A stretch of DNA of 64,000 bases from Falsibacillus pallidus (GTDB lineage Bacteria > Bacillota > Bacilli > Bacillales > DSM-25281): the NCBI RefSeq assembly GCF_003350505.1, contig NZ_QQAY01000004.1, forward strand, positions 124,001 to 188,000, written 5' to 3'. Position 1 is the stretch's first letter. The number at the start of each line of letters is the position of its first letter. The notes beneath the pieces are model-generated. The model had not been told where the DNA came from, did no database searches, and saw nothing but the letters and a program-made list of their open reading frames with translations. The translations under genes were made by a program, and so were the position numbers. This document shows positions 43,184 through 51,245 of this stretch, one piece after another.

Positions 43184-43762
43184 ATGATTGAAGTTATTTG
43201 GAAAGCCATCGTAATGATCCTCACAGGAACCATTCTACTGAGGATTGCTGGCAGGAAATCAATAAGTCAAATGAATGTGGCTCAAACAGTCATTATTTTT
43301 GCAGTAGGTTCAATCATTATTCAGCCATTCATTTACCATGATGTATTTCGCACGATTGTAGCAGCGAGCGTATTTGTTTTGATTTTAATTATCATGGAGT
43401 TCCTGCAAATAAAATTTAATTTTTTTGAACGTTTCTTAACAGGTACTTCAATCATTCTTATTGAAGATGGTGAATTGCAGGTCAATAACTTAAAAAAACT
43501 GAGATTTTCCGTTGATGAACTGGAAATGCACCTTCGGCAAAAAGGTGTATCCAGCATTCACGATGTGAAAATGGCTACTTTAGAGTCGAATGGAATGATT
43601 GGTTACGAATTAAAAGACTATGCAAAGCCTTTGACAGTTGGAGATTTTGAAAAGATGCTTCCCATGCTTGTATTAAAACATACGGAACAGCCTCCAGGGC
43701 CAATATTTCAAGAAGTCGAGCAAAAAAAATCAAATCATGATAATCAGGAAAAATTAAATTAG
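43184..43762 (+). CDS. DUF421 (YetF/YcaP-like) membrane protein
   Basis: A 192-residue protein with three N-terminal hydrophobic helices (about 5-75) and a cytosolic alpha/beta domain (about 80-165) typical of DUF421, including G-R-K-S-I-S-Q-M-N and the L-I-E-D-G-E-L strand. A polar Lys/Gln-rich tail ends it. GAGAGG precedes ATG. It follows the PAP2 gene by 52 bp. The family function is unknown, though some members are spore-related. Confidence 0.85.
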   Translation: MIEVIWKAIVMILTGTILLRIAGRKSISQMNVAQTVIIFAVGSIIIQPFIYHDVFRTIVAASVFVLILIIMEFLQIKFNFFERFLTGTSIILIEDGELQVNNLKKLRFSVDELEMHLRQKGVSSIHDVKMATLESNGMIGYELKDYAKPLTVGDFEKMLPMLVLKHTEQPPGPIFQEVEQKKSNHDNQEKLN

Positions 43763-44557
43763 CAATGATGATTTGACATAGATAGAAACTTGATGTATAG
43801 TTAGAGATTGTTGAGTGAAAAACACGCAGCAGTCAATCACTGGAAGCTGCAGCTGACAAGAATTGGCATGTGCGGATCTTGTTTTTTACTAAACAATTTA
43901 GTAGCTCTTTTTAGAGGTCGTTAAGTGAATAATAATATTTCTCAATCCCAAGCGGATTGATCATCAGCCTATGAAGGCGATGCTGCAATAGAGTTGCCAA
44001 ACATTGCAACGAATGTCTAACAATTTTTATTAGCAAGACAGCGGAAAATACTTCTCACGGATTTTTTACCTGCACCAACTGTCCAGGAAAAGGATAGTTC
44101 TTCAAAAGCATCGTTTTACCCCACCTTATTGAATCCAATTATTTTTCAATTAAGCAAAAGGATTACTTTTCAGTTAAACGGGTATATAGGTTGTATCACA
44201 TACCTGATTCACACTGGCGCGGTCTCGGAACCGTAAGGATGAAAGAGAGGTAGGGCTTTCATCGTTTTAGGTATCAAATCGGATGGAAATTTGAATTGAT
44301 AAATTAACTTCTAAAAAGAGAAATCATTTAGTAAAAAAAGTAGGGCATCGCATTCAGGCGGTGCCCTACATCCAATTTATCCGAAAAACTCAGGCTGAAC
44401 CGGATTTCTGCCATTACATAATATTTACTTGATTAAGAATGATTTCATTTTCTGTCAAATTAATTGCCGCAGCTACTGTTTTCTTCTCTTTTAAACGGGT
44501 AAACACTTAAGGACTGATATAATTGAACTGTTATCCAAATGAAGGAGGTGTAAGGAA
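43763..44557. other. 795-bp gap with no recognisable gene
   Basis: AT-rich, stop-dense in all frames. It holds a minus-strand terminator (44333-44369), a 30-codon minus ORF (44414-44506) about 45 bp before it, and small hairpins such as GATGAAAG/CTTTCATC near 44239-44263. It may contain a small RNA or a decayed gene; I cannot assign either. Confidence 0.4.
44333..44369 (-). terminator. Leftward intrinsic terminator in the gap
   Basis: GTAGGGCATCGC (44340-44351) pairs with GCGGTGCCCTAC (44358-44369). On the minus strand the stem is followed by seven T (44339 down to 44333), so it ends a leftward transcript whose gene is not obvious. Confidence 0.8.
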
Positions 44558-45142
44558 ATGATGCAGCCAATAATAGATTTTCTCATTCAACTTGGTTGGA
44601 TCGGGTTATTGATTGGAGTGGCGTTTGAAGCTCTTTCAATCCCTATTCCTTCATCTTTCTTTATCGTATTTTATGGCTATATGCTAAAACCTGGACTACT
44701 GGAAATTTTCTTGATCGGTTTACTTATTACAGGTGTATATATCATTTTCAGTTTTGTGCCCTATTGGCTGAGCATAAAGTTTGAAGATAAACTTAAAAGT
44801 AAAATATCCAAAAAGAAAATGAAAAAGGCCATGAATTGGATTGATAAATATGGTGATTGGTCCATTGCATTAGGCAGAATATTCGGGATGGGCTATATAG
44901 CTTTTATAGGCGGATTCTGTAAAATTAAACCAATGAAATACGCTTTACTAACGTTTATTGGTGTATACCCTCTAGCGGTCCTTTTCGTCTATTTGGGGAC
45001 ATTAGGAAATATTAAAGCAATCAACGGGATGATCAATCATGTGTCGTGGTGGGCTGGAGGAATAATTCTCATCATAGCCGTCATTATTTTTGGAATGAAA
45101 TATTTAAGGAAAAGAAACAGGATGGCCCATGAACAGCAATAA
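44558..45142 (+). CDS. DedA/SNARE-associated family membrane protein
   Basis: A 194-residue protein with about five hydrophobic segments. DedA features: F-E-A-L-S-I-P-I-P-S near residue 24 and G-R-I-F-G-M-G-Y-I-A near 107, in the membrane-dipping loops. Family members act in lipid (undecaprenyl phosphate or phosphatidylethanolamine) flipping across the membrane. AAGGAGGTG lies before ATG 44558 (ATG 44561 possible). It is followed at once by small-RNA-like sequence. Confidence 0.88.
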   Translation: MMQPIIDFLIQLGWIGLLIGVAFEALSIPIPSSFFIVFYGYMLKPGLLEIFLIGLLITGVYIIFSFVPYWLSIKFEDKLKSKISKKKMKKAMNWIDKYGDWSIALGRIFGMGYIAFIGGFCKIKPMKYALLTFIGVYPLAVLFVYLGTLGNIKAINGMINHVSWWAGGIILIIAVIIFGMKYLRKRNRMAHEQQ

Positions 45143-45150
45143 ACTTAATA

Positions 45151-45179
45151 TTGATTTATCCTAATTAACATGTTATATT
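45151..45179 (+). promoter_or_regulatory. SigA promoter of a predicted small RNA
   Basis: TTGATT (45151-45156), 17-bp spacer, TATATT (45174-45179), immediately after the DedA stop codon. Confidence 0.7.
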
Positions 45180-45185
45180 ATTTGA

Positions 45186-45308
45186 GCGATGAGCTAATTG
45201 CGTAAGTCGATGAATTGAGCTCTTGCAGCTCAGCTGGGATGTGGCCCGGGATAATTATCGCCGCAATATTTGCAACCAAGACGTCTGACGGATTTCAGGC
45301 GTCTTTTT
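45186..45308 (+). ncRNA. Predicted structured small RNA, unknown family
   Basis: A stretch of about 120 nt bounded by a good SigA promoter and a strong terminator (AAGACGTCTGA at 45278-45288 with TCAGGCGTCTT at 45295-45305, then T). No ORF with a ribosome-binding site lies in it. GAGCTC at 45217-45222 can pair either with GAGCT upstream (45191) or AGCTC downstream (45228), and ATTGCG/CGCAAT can close an outer stem. I do not recognise a riboswitch class. Confidence 0.6.
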
Positions 45309-45334
45309 TATTTTCTTTTTTTCTTAGACCATAG

Positions 45335-45356
45335 AAAAACCGCCCAATTGAGCGGT
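45335..45356 (-). terminator. Leftward terminator
   Basis: ACCGC (45339-45343) pairs with GCGGT (45352-45356). On the minus strand five T follow. It points to a short leftward transcript arising from 45357-45480. Confidence 0.55.
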
Positions 45357-45464
45357 AAAAGAGGAAACCTATAGTAGATTCTATATATAGTTGAAAAATC
45401 GATAAAATCCACTATATGTTGTGCATATCATACCATATTCATGTTTGAATGGGAATCATTACTT

Positions 45465-45512
45465 TTGATTTTTTGTAGTGTGTTTAATATAATATTATTG
45501 AAAATCATTCTC
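45465..45512 (+). promoter_or_regulatory. Promoter with overlapping Fur-like box
   Basis: TTGATT (45465-45470), 17-bp spacer, TATAAT (45488-45493). A Fur-like 19-mer (45494-45512, core GAAAATCATTCTC) covers the expected transcript start and matches the classical Fur consensus at 14 of 19 positions by eye. Confidence 0.7.
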
Positions 45513-45641
45513 GATAACTCGTCATGCAATTGTTGAAATGACAATGCATCTCACTTTTTACCCCTCTTTTAGTTAGGGAATGATTTAACCATCCCTTTTG
45601 TGCATTTGGAGGCAGCCTGCTTTTAGGCTGTCTCTTTTTTT
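45500..45641 (+). ncRNA. Predicted iron-responsive small RNA (FsrA-like)
   Basis: About 140 nt from a Fur-boxed promoter to a terminator (GAGGCAGCCT at 45609-45618 with AGGCTGTCTC at 45625-45634, then T). A 5' hairpin (about 45524-45549) is followed by unpaired C-rich segments ACCCCTCTTTT (near 45560) and AACCATCCCTTTTG (near 45588), suited to pairing with Shine-Dalgarno regions. This is the architecture of FsrA, the Fur-repressed sRNA that silences iron-rich enzymes in B. subtilis. The identity is inferred from architecture, not from sequence comparison. Confidence 0.6.
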
Positions 45642-45680
45642 GTTTAATGTGCAATTAAGAAGAAGAATCGCGAATGTTAT

Positions 45681-45714
45681 TGGTTGTTTTTGAATGTTTA
45701 TGATTGTTTTTGAT
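45681..45714 (+). promoter_or_regulatory. Direct repeats, probable FruR operator
   Basis: TGGTTGTTTTTGA (45681-45693) and TGATTGTTTTTGA (45701-45713) repeat with a 20-bp period, two helical turns, just upstream of the fru -35 box. DeoR-type repressors commonly bind such repeats. Confidence 0.65.
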
Positions 45715-45742
45715 TGAATATTGCAAGCGATTCCATTACAAT
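45714..45742 (+). promoter_or_regulatory. Fructose-operon promoter with cre site
   Basis: TTGAAT (45714-45719), 17-bp spacer, TACAAT (45737-45742). The spacer holds TTGCAAGCGATTCCA (45721-45735), a full match to the CcpA cre consensus WTGNAARCGNWWNCA, so glucose should repress the operon. Confidence 0.82.
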
Positions 45743-45777
45743 ATCCTTAAAAGAGCTACTCAAAGGAGAATGGCAGC

Positions 45778-46524
45778 ATGCTCACGGAAGAAAGACAAAA
45801 ATTGATCCTTCAACTCCTTAAAGAAAAGGATATTGTCAAGGTTCAAGAAATCATGCAAATGACCAATGCTTCAGAATCCACGATAAGAAGGGATTTAACT
45901 CAACTAGAGGAAAAGAAATATTTAAAAAGAGTTCATGGCGGAGCTGGAAGATTACAAGGAAAGCTCAATGAATTGAGCGTTTCGGAGAAATCATCCAAAA
46001 ACCTTCATCAAAAGGAGAGGATTGCGAAATTCGCTGCAAGTCTCATAGAAGAAGGGGACAGCATTTATTTAGATGCAGGCACTACCACACTCTCTATGAT
46101 TCCTTTTCTGCCTAAAACGGATATTGTCGTAGTCACTAACGGATTAGCCCATGGCCAACAGCTGTTGGAAGCAGGCTTTAAAACTTATCTGCTGGGTGGT
46201 TTTATTAAGTCTAAAACCAATGCCATCATCGGCAGGGGGGCAGTGAACTCTTTATCGGATTATCGGTTTGATAAAGCTTTTATGGGAGCGAATGGTGTCC
46301 ATGGTGAATATGGGTACACCACGCCGGACCCCGAAGAAGCAGAGGTTAAGAAAAAAGCAATGGATATGGCTAGGGAATCATATATGCTTGTCGATCATAC
46401 CAAATTTGGAGAAATATCGTTTTCTAAAATAGAAGACTTAAAGAATGCTGTGATCATTACTGATGAGAAGCTGGAAGACCAGCATTACACTAAATACACT
46501 ACAGTAAAGGTTGTGTCACCATGA
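45778..46524 (+). CDS. fruR: Fructose operon repressor, DeoR family
   Basis: A 248-residue regulator. The N-terminal winged helix-turn-helix (about 1-57; A-S-E-S-T-I-R-R-D-L) precedes a DeoR sugar-phosphate sensor domain (about 75-235; D-A-G-T-T-T, G-A-N-G-V). Fructose-1-phosphate is the usual inducer. AAGGAG lies before ATG. It is the first gene of fruR-fruK-fruA, overlapping fruK by 4 nt, and is probably autoregulated through the direct repeats upstream. Confidence 0.94.
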   Translation: MLTEERQKLILQLLKEKDIVKVQEIMQMTNASESTIRRDLTQLEEKKYLKRVHGGAGRLQGKLNELSVSEKSSKNLHQKERIAKFAASLIEEGDSIYLDAGTTTLSMIPFLPKTDIVVVTNGLAHGQQLLEAGFKTYLLGGFIKSKTNAIIGRGAVNSLSDYRFDKAFMGANGVHGEYGYTTPDPEEAEVKKKAMDMARESYMLVDHTKFGEISFSKIEDLKNAVIITDEKLEDQHYTKYTTVKVVSP

Positions 46525-47441
46525 TTTACACCGTTACCTTAAACCCTTCAGTTGACTATCTGATGGAAATGGATCAGCTGCTTGAAGGCAGTCTGAACCG
46601 ATCCCGTACAGAAAACTACTTCCCTGGAGGCAAGGGTATCAATGTCTCAAGAATTCTGCGAAGACTTGATACGGAAAGTACGGCATTAGGATTTACGGGA
46701 GGATTTACAGGAGAATTCATTAAAGAGTTTTTGAGAAAAGAAGGGGTAAAGACGAAATTTGCAAATGTAAATGGCACATCCCGAATCAATGTCAAGGTTT
46801 TAACGGATACAGAAACGGAACTGAATGCAAATGGACCTGTAATTGAAAGGGAAGATACAGAGGGGCTTTTGTCAATGATCAACGAAATGACATCTTCTGA
46901 TATTTTGGTTTTTGCAGGAAGCGTCCCAAGTTCTATGCCAAACGATTTTTATCGGCAAATGTCGCAGATTGCTTCTGAAAAAGGTGTGAAGCTGGTCATT
47001 GATGCTGAAAAGAAATTGCTTCAGCCTGTTCTCGAGTACCATCCATTTCTTCTTAAGCCAAATCACCATGAATTAGGTGATTTTTATGGAGTGAAGATTG
47101 AAAGTGTTGAAGATGCCGTTCACTATGGAAAGAAGCTTCTTTCCGAAGGTGTTTCATACTTGATTGTTTCTATGGCTGAAAAGGGTGCGCTTTTGTTTCA
47201 TGAAGATAGGGTCTTTTATGCCAATAGCCCTAAAGGAACCCTCATCAGCTCTGTAGGAGCAGGGGATTCAATGGTAGCCGGTTTTCTAAGTGCTGTTTCT
47301 AAAAACCTTCCGATTGAGGAAGCGTTTAGATGGGGCGCAGCTGCCGGAACAGCTACAGCCTTTTCCATGGGACTTGCAGATGAACAAGATATCAAAAGCC
47401 TATTGGACCAAATAGAGATCAAAGAGCTAATAGAGGAGTGA
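46521..47441 (+). CDS. fruK: 1-phosphofructokinase
   Basis: A 306-residue PfkB-family cytosolic kinase converting fructose-1-phosphate to fructose-1,6-bisphosphate with ATP. It begins M-I-Y-T-V-T-L-N-P-S-V-D-Y; G-G-K-G-I-N-V-S-R (about 34-42) and the catalytic-base motif G-A-G-D-S-M-V-A-G (about 247-255) are intact. The start overlaps the fruR stop (ATGA), implying coupling. It is the middle gene of the fru operon. Confidence 0.96.
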   Translation: MIYTVTLNPSVDYLMEMDQLLEGSLNRSRTENYFPGGKGINVSRILRRLDTESTALGFTGGFTGEFIKEFLRKEGVKTKFANVNGTSRINVKVLTDTETELNANGPVIEREDTEGLLSMINEMTSSDILVFAGSVPSSMPNDFYRQMSQIASEKGVKLVIDAEKKLLQPVLEYHPFLLKPNHHELGDFYGVKIESVEDAVHYGKKLLSEGVSYLIVSMAEKGALLFHEDRVFYANSPKGTLISSVGAGDSMVAGFLSAVSKNLPIEEAFRWGAAAGTATAFSMGLADEQDIKSLLDQIEIKELIEE

Positions 47442-47446
47442 CACCA

Positions 47447-49327
47447 ATGAAGATTACAGAGTTAATGACAAAAGATACAATGATGCTTGATTTACAGTCT
47501 GCGTCAAAAGATGAAGTGATTGGGGAATTAGTTTCCATTCTTGAGGATGATGGAAAGTTGAATGATGCAGCAATGTATAAACAAGCTATTTTAAAAAGGG
47601 AAGAACAAAGTACAACAGGGATTGGCGATAGTGTGGCAATTCCACATGCCAAGACATCTGCGGTTAAATCCCCTGCAATTGCCTTTGGGAAATCTGCTGA
47701 TGGAATAGACTACGATTCATTTGACGGACAGCCAGCACACTTATTCTTCATGATTGCTGCAACTGAAGGGGCTAATCAAACACATCTTGAAGCCTTGAGC
47801 AGGCTTTCTACGATATTGATGAATTCTGAAGCGAGAAATTCTTTGGTGAATGCGTCTTCGAAAGATGAAGTGATTGAAATCATCGACCGTTTTGATTCGG
47901 TAGAAGAAGAGGAAGACATTATACAGGATTCATTACAAACAGATTCAAGAGGGAAGGTTTTGGCCGTAACCGCCTGTCCGACTGGTATTGCGCATACCTA
48001 TATGGCAGCTGATGCATTAAAAGCTAAAGCAAAAGAGCTTGGAATTGAAGTGAAAGTTGAAACAAACGGATCAGGAGGGGCAAAAAACATCTTGACCAAA
48101 GAGGAAATTGCTGCCGCACCCGGAATCATCGTTGCAGCAGATACCAAGGTGGAAATGGAGCGTTTTAAAGGTAAACCGGTTATTCAAGTGCCTGTTGCAG
48201 ACGGGATAAAACGGCCGAAGGAACTATTAGAAAAAGCAGTTAATGGTGATGCCCCTCAATATGCAGGAGGCAGTGAGCAGAATGCGGATAAAGAATCTGG
48301 AGAAAAAGAAAGTAGAAACGGATTTTATAAACATCTGATGAATGGTGTTTCCAATATGCTGCCTTTTGTTGTTGGAGGAGGAATATTGATTGCCATCTCC
48401 TTTATGTTCGGTATTCATTCTGCAGATCCTAAGAGTGATGAATATAATCGATTTGCAGAAATTCTGAACACAATCGGTGGAGCCAACGCTTTCTTCCTGA
48501 TTGTGCCGGTACTCTCAGGATTTATTGCGATGAGTATTGCAGACCGTCCTGGGTTTGCACCTGGTATGGTCGGCGGATTAATGGCGGCAAATGGCCACGC
48601 GGGATTTCTCGGAGGCTTGATTGCAGGATTTTTAGCCGGATACATTGTAGTAGGCATAAAGCGTCTCTTCCGAAATCTGCCTCAAGTGCTTGAAGGGCTT
48701 AAACCTGTCTTGATTTTCCCTCTTCTTGGAATCTTTTTAACAGGTATTATCATGTTCTATCTAGTATCTCCTCTAAGTGCAATCAACACTGGGATCCAGG
48801 ACTGGCTTGGCGGACTTGGAACAGGAAATCTGGTTATACTTGGATTGATACTGGGCGGTATGATGGCTGTTGATATGGGTGGTCCGATCAATAAAGCTGC
48901 CTTTACTTTTGGCCTGGCGATGATTTCAGCAGGCAACTATGCTCCACATGCGGCTGTCATGGCTGGAGGAATGGTTCCCCCGCTTGGCATGGCCATCGCA
49001 ACGACTATTTTCAGGAAAAAGTTCAACGATGCTGAACGCAAGGCAGGATTCGCATGCTACTTCATGGGGATATCCTTTATAACTGAGGGTGCCATTCCTT
49101 TTGCGGCAGCGGATCCACTGCGGGTAATTCCGGCGTCTGTCATTGGTTCTGCGGTTGCAGGGGCATTGGCCATGGCATTTGGAATCGGATTGCCGGCTCC
49201 TCATGGAGGAATTTTTGTCTTCCCGGTAGTCGAAGGAAATCCATTCTTATATTTGGCTGCTATCCTTATCGGTTCTTTCGTTACAGCATTGATAGCAGGA
49301 TTGCTTAAAAAGCCTGCAAAAAATTAA
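47447..49327 (+). CDS. fruA: PTS fructose-specific enzyme IIABC
   Basis: A 626-residue membrane permease that imports and phosphorylates fructose. The EIIA domain (about 1-150) has phospho-His in I-P-H-A-K-T; EIIB (about 165-265) has phospho-Cys in A-C-P-T-G-I-A-H-T; EIIC (about 285-620) has eight or more helices. ATG 47447 follows GAGGA by 8 nt; GTG 47438 overlaps the ribosome-binding site. It is the last gene of the operon. Confidence 0.96.
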   Translation: MKITELMTKDTMMLDLQSASKDEVIGELVSILEDDGKLNDAAMYKQAILKREEQSTTGIGDSVAIPHAKTSAVKSPAIAFGKSADGIDYDSFDGQPAHLFFMIAATEGANQTHLEALSRLSTILMNSEARNSLVNASSKDEVIEIIDRFDSVEEEEDIIQDSLQTDSRGKVLAVTACPTGIAHTYMAADALKAKAKELGIEVKVETNGSGGAKNILTKEEIAAAPGIIVAADTKVEMERFKGKPVIQVPVADGIKRPKELLEKAVNGDAPQYAGGSEQNADKESGEKESRNGFYKHLMNGVSNMLPFVVGGGILIAISFMFGIHSADPKSDEYNRFAEILNTIGGANAFFLIVPVLSGFIAMSIADRPGFAPGMVGGLMAANGHAGFLGGLIAGFLAGYIVVGIKRLFRNLPQVLEGLKPVLIFPLLGIFLTGIIMFYLVSPLSAINTGIQDWLGGLGTGNLVILGLILGGMMAVDMGGPINKAAFTFGLAMISAGNYAPHAAVMAGGMVPPLGMAIATTIFRKKFNDAERKAGFACYFMGISFITEGAIPFAAADPLRVIPASVIGSAVAGALAMAFGIGLPAPHGGIFVFPVVEGNPFLYLAAILIGSFVTALIAGLLKKPAKN

Positions 49328-49347
49328 AATAAATATGTATAATATTG

Positions 49348-49376
49348 AAAGGAGCGCTTAAGTGTGCTCCTTTTTA
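49348..49376 (+). terminator. Terminator of the fru operon
   Basis: AAAGGAGC (49348-49355) pairs with GCTCCTTT (49366-49373), followed by T. Confidence 0.8.
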
Positions 49377-49437
49377 TTTACAGTATTTATATAACTGCAT
49401 TTTTAAAAGATATGCAGAGGCCATAGGAGGGAGTATT

Positions 49438-49716
49438 TTGAAAGAAAAAGAAAAACGAGATTGGCGATTTAAAGTAGCTGATCGGGAGTTGAAAATCGGC
49501 TTGCTATTGGCAGTGATCCATTTTTTATGGTGGTATGGTTTTGCCTATGGAATGGGCAATGGTCCGGTAAGCGGATATAAATACATATGGGGATTGCCGT
49601 CATGGTTTTTCTATAGCTGCATTGTTGGATTTGTCTTTATTACGATTTTAGTTATTTTATCCGTCAAATTCCTCTTTAAAGAAGTTCCATTTGAAGAGGA
49701 GGGGAACGAAAGATGA
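49438..49716 (+). CDS. yhdT: YhdT family (DUF997) membrane protein
   Basis: A 92-residue protein with two hydrophobic helices (about 20-40 and 55-78). D-W-R-F-K-V-A-D-R-E and the W-W-Y-G-F-A-Y-G and P-S-W-F-F-Y-S-C segments match YhdT. TTG 49438 is the start: GGAGGG lies 5-6 nt upstream, and upstream in-frame codons belong to the fru terminator. It overlaps panF by 4 nt. yhdT-panF pairing is widespread and suggests a role as a small companion of the pantothenate symporter. Confidence 0.9.
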   Translation: MKEKEKRDWRFKVADRELKIGLLLAVIHFLWWYGFAYGMGNGPVSGYKYIWGLPSWFFYSCIVGFVFITILVILSVKFLFKEVPFEEEGNER

Positions 49717-51152
49717 ATTGGGAAGTTGTAATCCCCTTGCTCATTTTCTTAATTCTTGTTTTTATTGCAGGTGCTTATGCTTCAAAATTTGTTAATACGA
49801 AGGCGTCTTTTCTACAGGAGTATTTTCTTGGGAGCAGGGAACTGGGCGGCTTCATTCTTGCCATGACGATGATTGCCACTTATGGCAGTGCAGGAAGCTT
49901 TATTGGAGGGCCGGGTGCCGCTTATAATGTTGGTCTTGCCTGGGTCCTCCTTGCTATGTCTCAAGTTGTGACAGGATATTTTGTGCTGATGGTATTAGGG
50001 AAAAAGTTCGCCATCATGGCAAGGAGATACAATGCCATTACCTTAATTGATTTCTTAAAGGAACGTTATCAAAGCAAATGGGTGAGCATTATCGCGGCGG
50101 TCAGCATCATTATCTTTTTATTTTCATCCATGGCAGCTCAATGGGTCGGTGGTGCAAGACTGATCGAATCTGTAACAGGGATCAATTATATGACGGCCCT
50201 AGCCATTTTTGCTGCTTCCGTTTTGATTTATGTCCTTATCGGAGGTTTTCGTGCTGTAGCCATTACAGACAGTATACAAGGTGTAGTCATGCTCCTTGGG
50301 ACCATCATACTCTTGATTGCAACGATCATTGCCGGTGGCGGGATGGAAAATATCATGGATACCCTGCGTCAGGAAAATCCCGATCTTCTATCCCCATACG
50401 GTAATGATCGCAGTCTGACACCTTTGTACATATCCTCATTTTGGATTTTAGTCGGGGTAGGGGTTGTGGGCCTTCCTCAAGTATCGGTGAGGGCAATGTC
50501 ATACAAAAATGCAAATGCCATGCACCGGGCTATAATAATAGGTACCGTTGTGGTCGGAATGATCATGCTCGGTATGCATCTGATCGGTGTACTGGCCAGA
50601 GCAGTTGTCCCAGGGATTGAAATTGGCGATAAAGTCATGCCTGCACTGGCTTTGAAGGTTTTGCCGGGATGGCTTGCCGGAGTTGTTCTGGCAGCCCCCA
50701 TGGCAGCAATCATGTCTACAGTTGATTCGCTGCTGATTCTTGTATCATCTGCAGTTGTAAAAGACATTTATATTAACTATATCAATCCTGAAGCTTCTGA
50801 AAAAAATGTAAAAAGGACAAGTTTTCTTATCACCGCTATTGTAGGGATTGCAGTTTTCCTGCTGGCAATCCACCCGCCTGATTTATTGATCTGGCTGAAT
50901 CTTTATGCATTCGGAGGGTTGGAATCGGTATTCATATGGCCAATCGTTTTAGGCCTCTACTGGAAGCGGGGAAACAAATATGGTGCGTTGTCTTCCATGA
51001 TTGGAGGAATGGCATCCTATATGCTGTTTGATAAGTTTGCTCCTAATTTTCTGGGGATGAATACAGTGGTTTTTCCAATTCTTATCTCTTTGGTCCTCTT
51101 TTGTGTGATTTCTATCACTTCTCAAAAGAAAAATGAGAATATGGCCATATAA
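49713..51152 (+). CDS. panF: Sodium/pantothenate symporter
   Basis: A 479-residue sodium:solute symporter (SSS) family protein with about 13 helices. F-L-G-S-R, T-Y-G-S-A-G-S-F-I-G-G-P-G-A-A near residues 59-73 and R-R-Y-N-A-I-T-L near 108 closely resemble E. coli PanF. It imports pantothenate, the precursor of coenzyme A. The linkage to yhdT strengthens the substrate call over other SSS members. GAGGAGGGG precedes ATG 49713, which overlaps the yhdT stop. Confidence 0.92.
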   Translation: MNWEVVIPLLIFLILVFIAGAYASKFVNTKASFLQEYFLGSRELGGFILAMTMIATYGSAGSFIGGPGAAYNVGLAWVLLAMSQVVTGYFVLMVLGKKFAIMARRYNAITLIDFLKERYQSKWVSIIAAVSIIIFLFSSMAAQWVGGARLIESVTGINYMTALAIFAASVLIYVLIGGFRAVAITDSIQGVVMLLGTIILLIATIIAGGGMENIMDTLRQENPDLLSPYGNDRSLTPLYISSFWILVGVGVVGLPQVSVRAMSYKNANAMHRAIIIGTVVVGMIMLGMHLIGVLARAVVPGIEIGDKVMPALALKVLPGWLAGVVLAAPMAAIMSTVDSLLILVSSAVVKDIYINYINPEASEKNVKRTSFLITAIVGIAVFLLAIHPPDLLIWLNLYAFGGLESVFIWPIVLGLYWKRGNKYGALSSMIGGMASYMLFDKFAPNFLGMNTVVFPILISLVLFCVISITSQKKNENMAI

Positions 51153-51245
51153 ATGTTAATCTGATTAAAAACATCCTCCAAAAAAAAAGGATTATGCCCA
51201 TGATGCATCTAATTATATCCTCATCAATGTTGGAGGTTGCTTATC

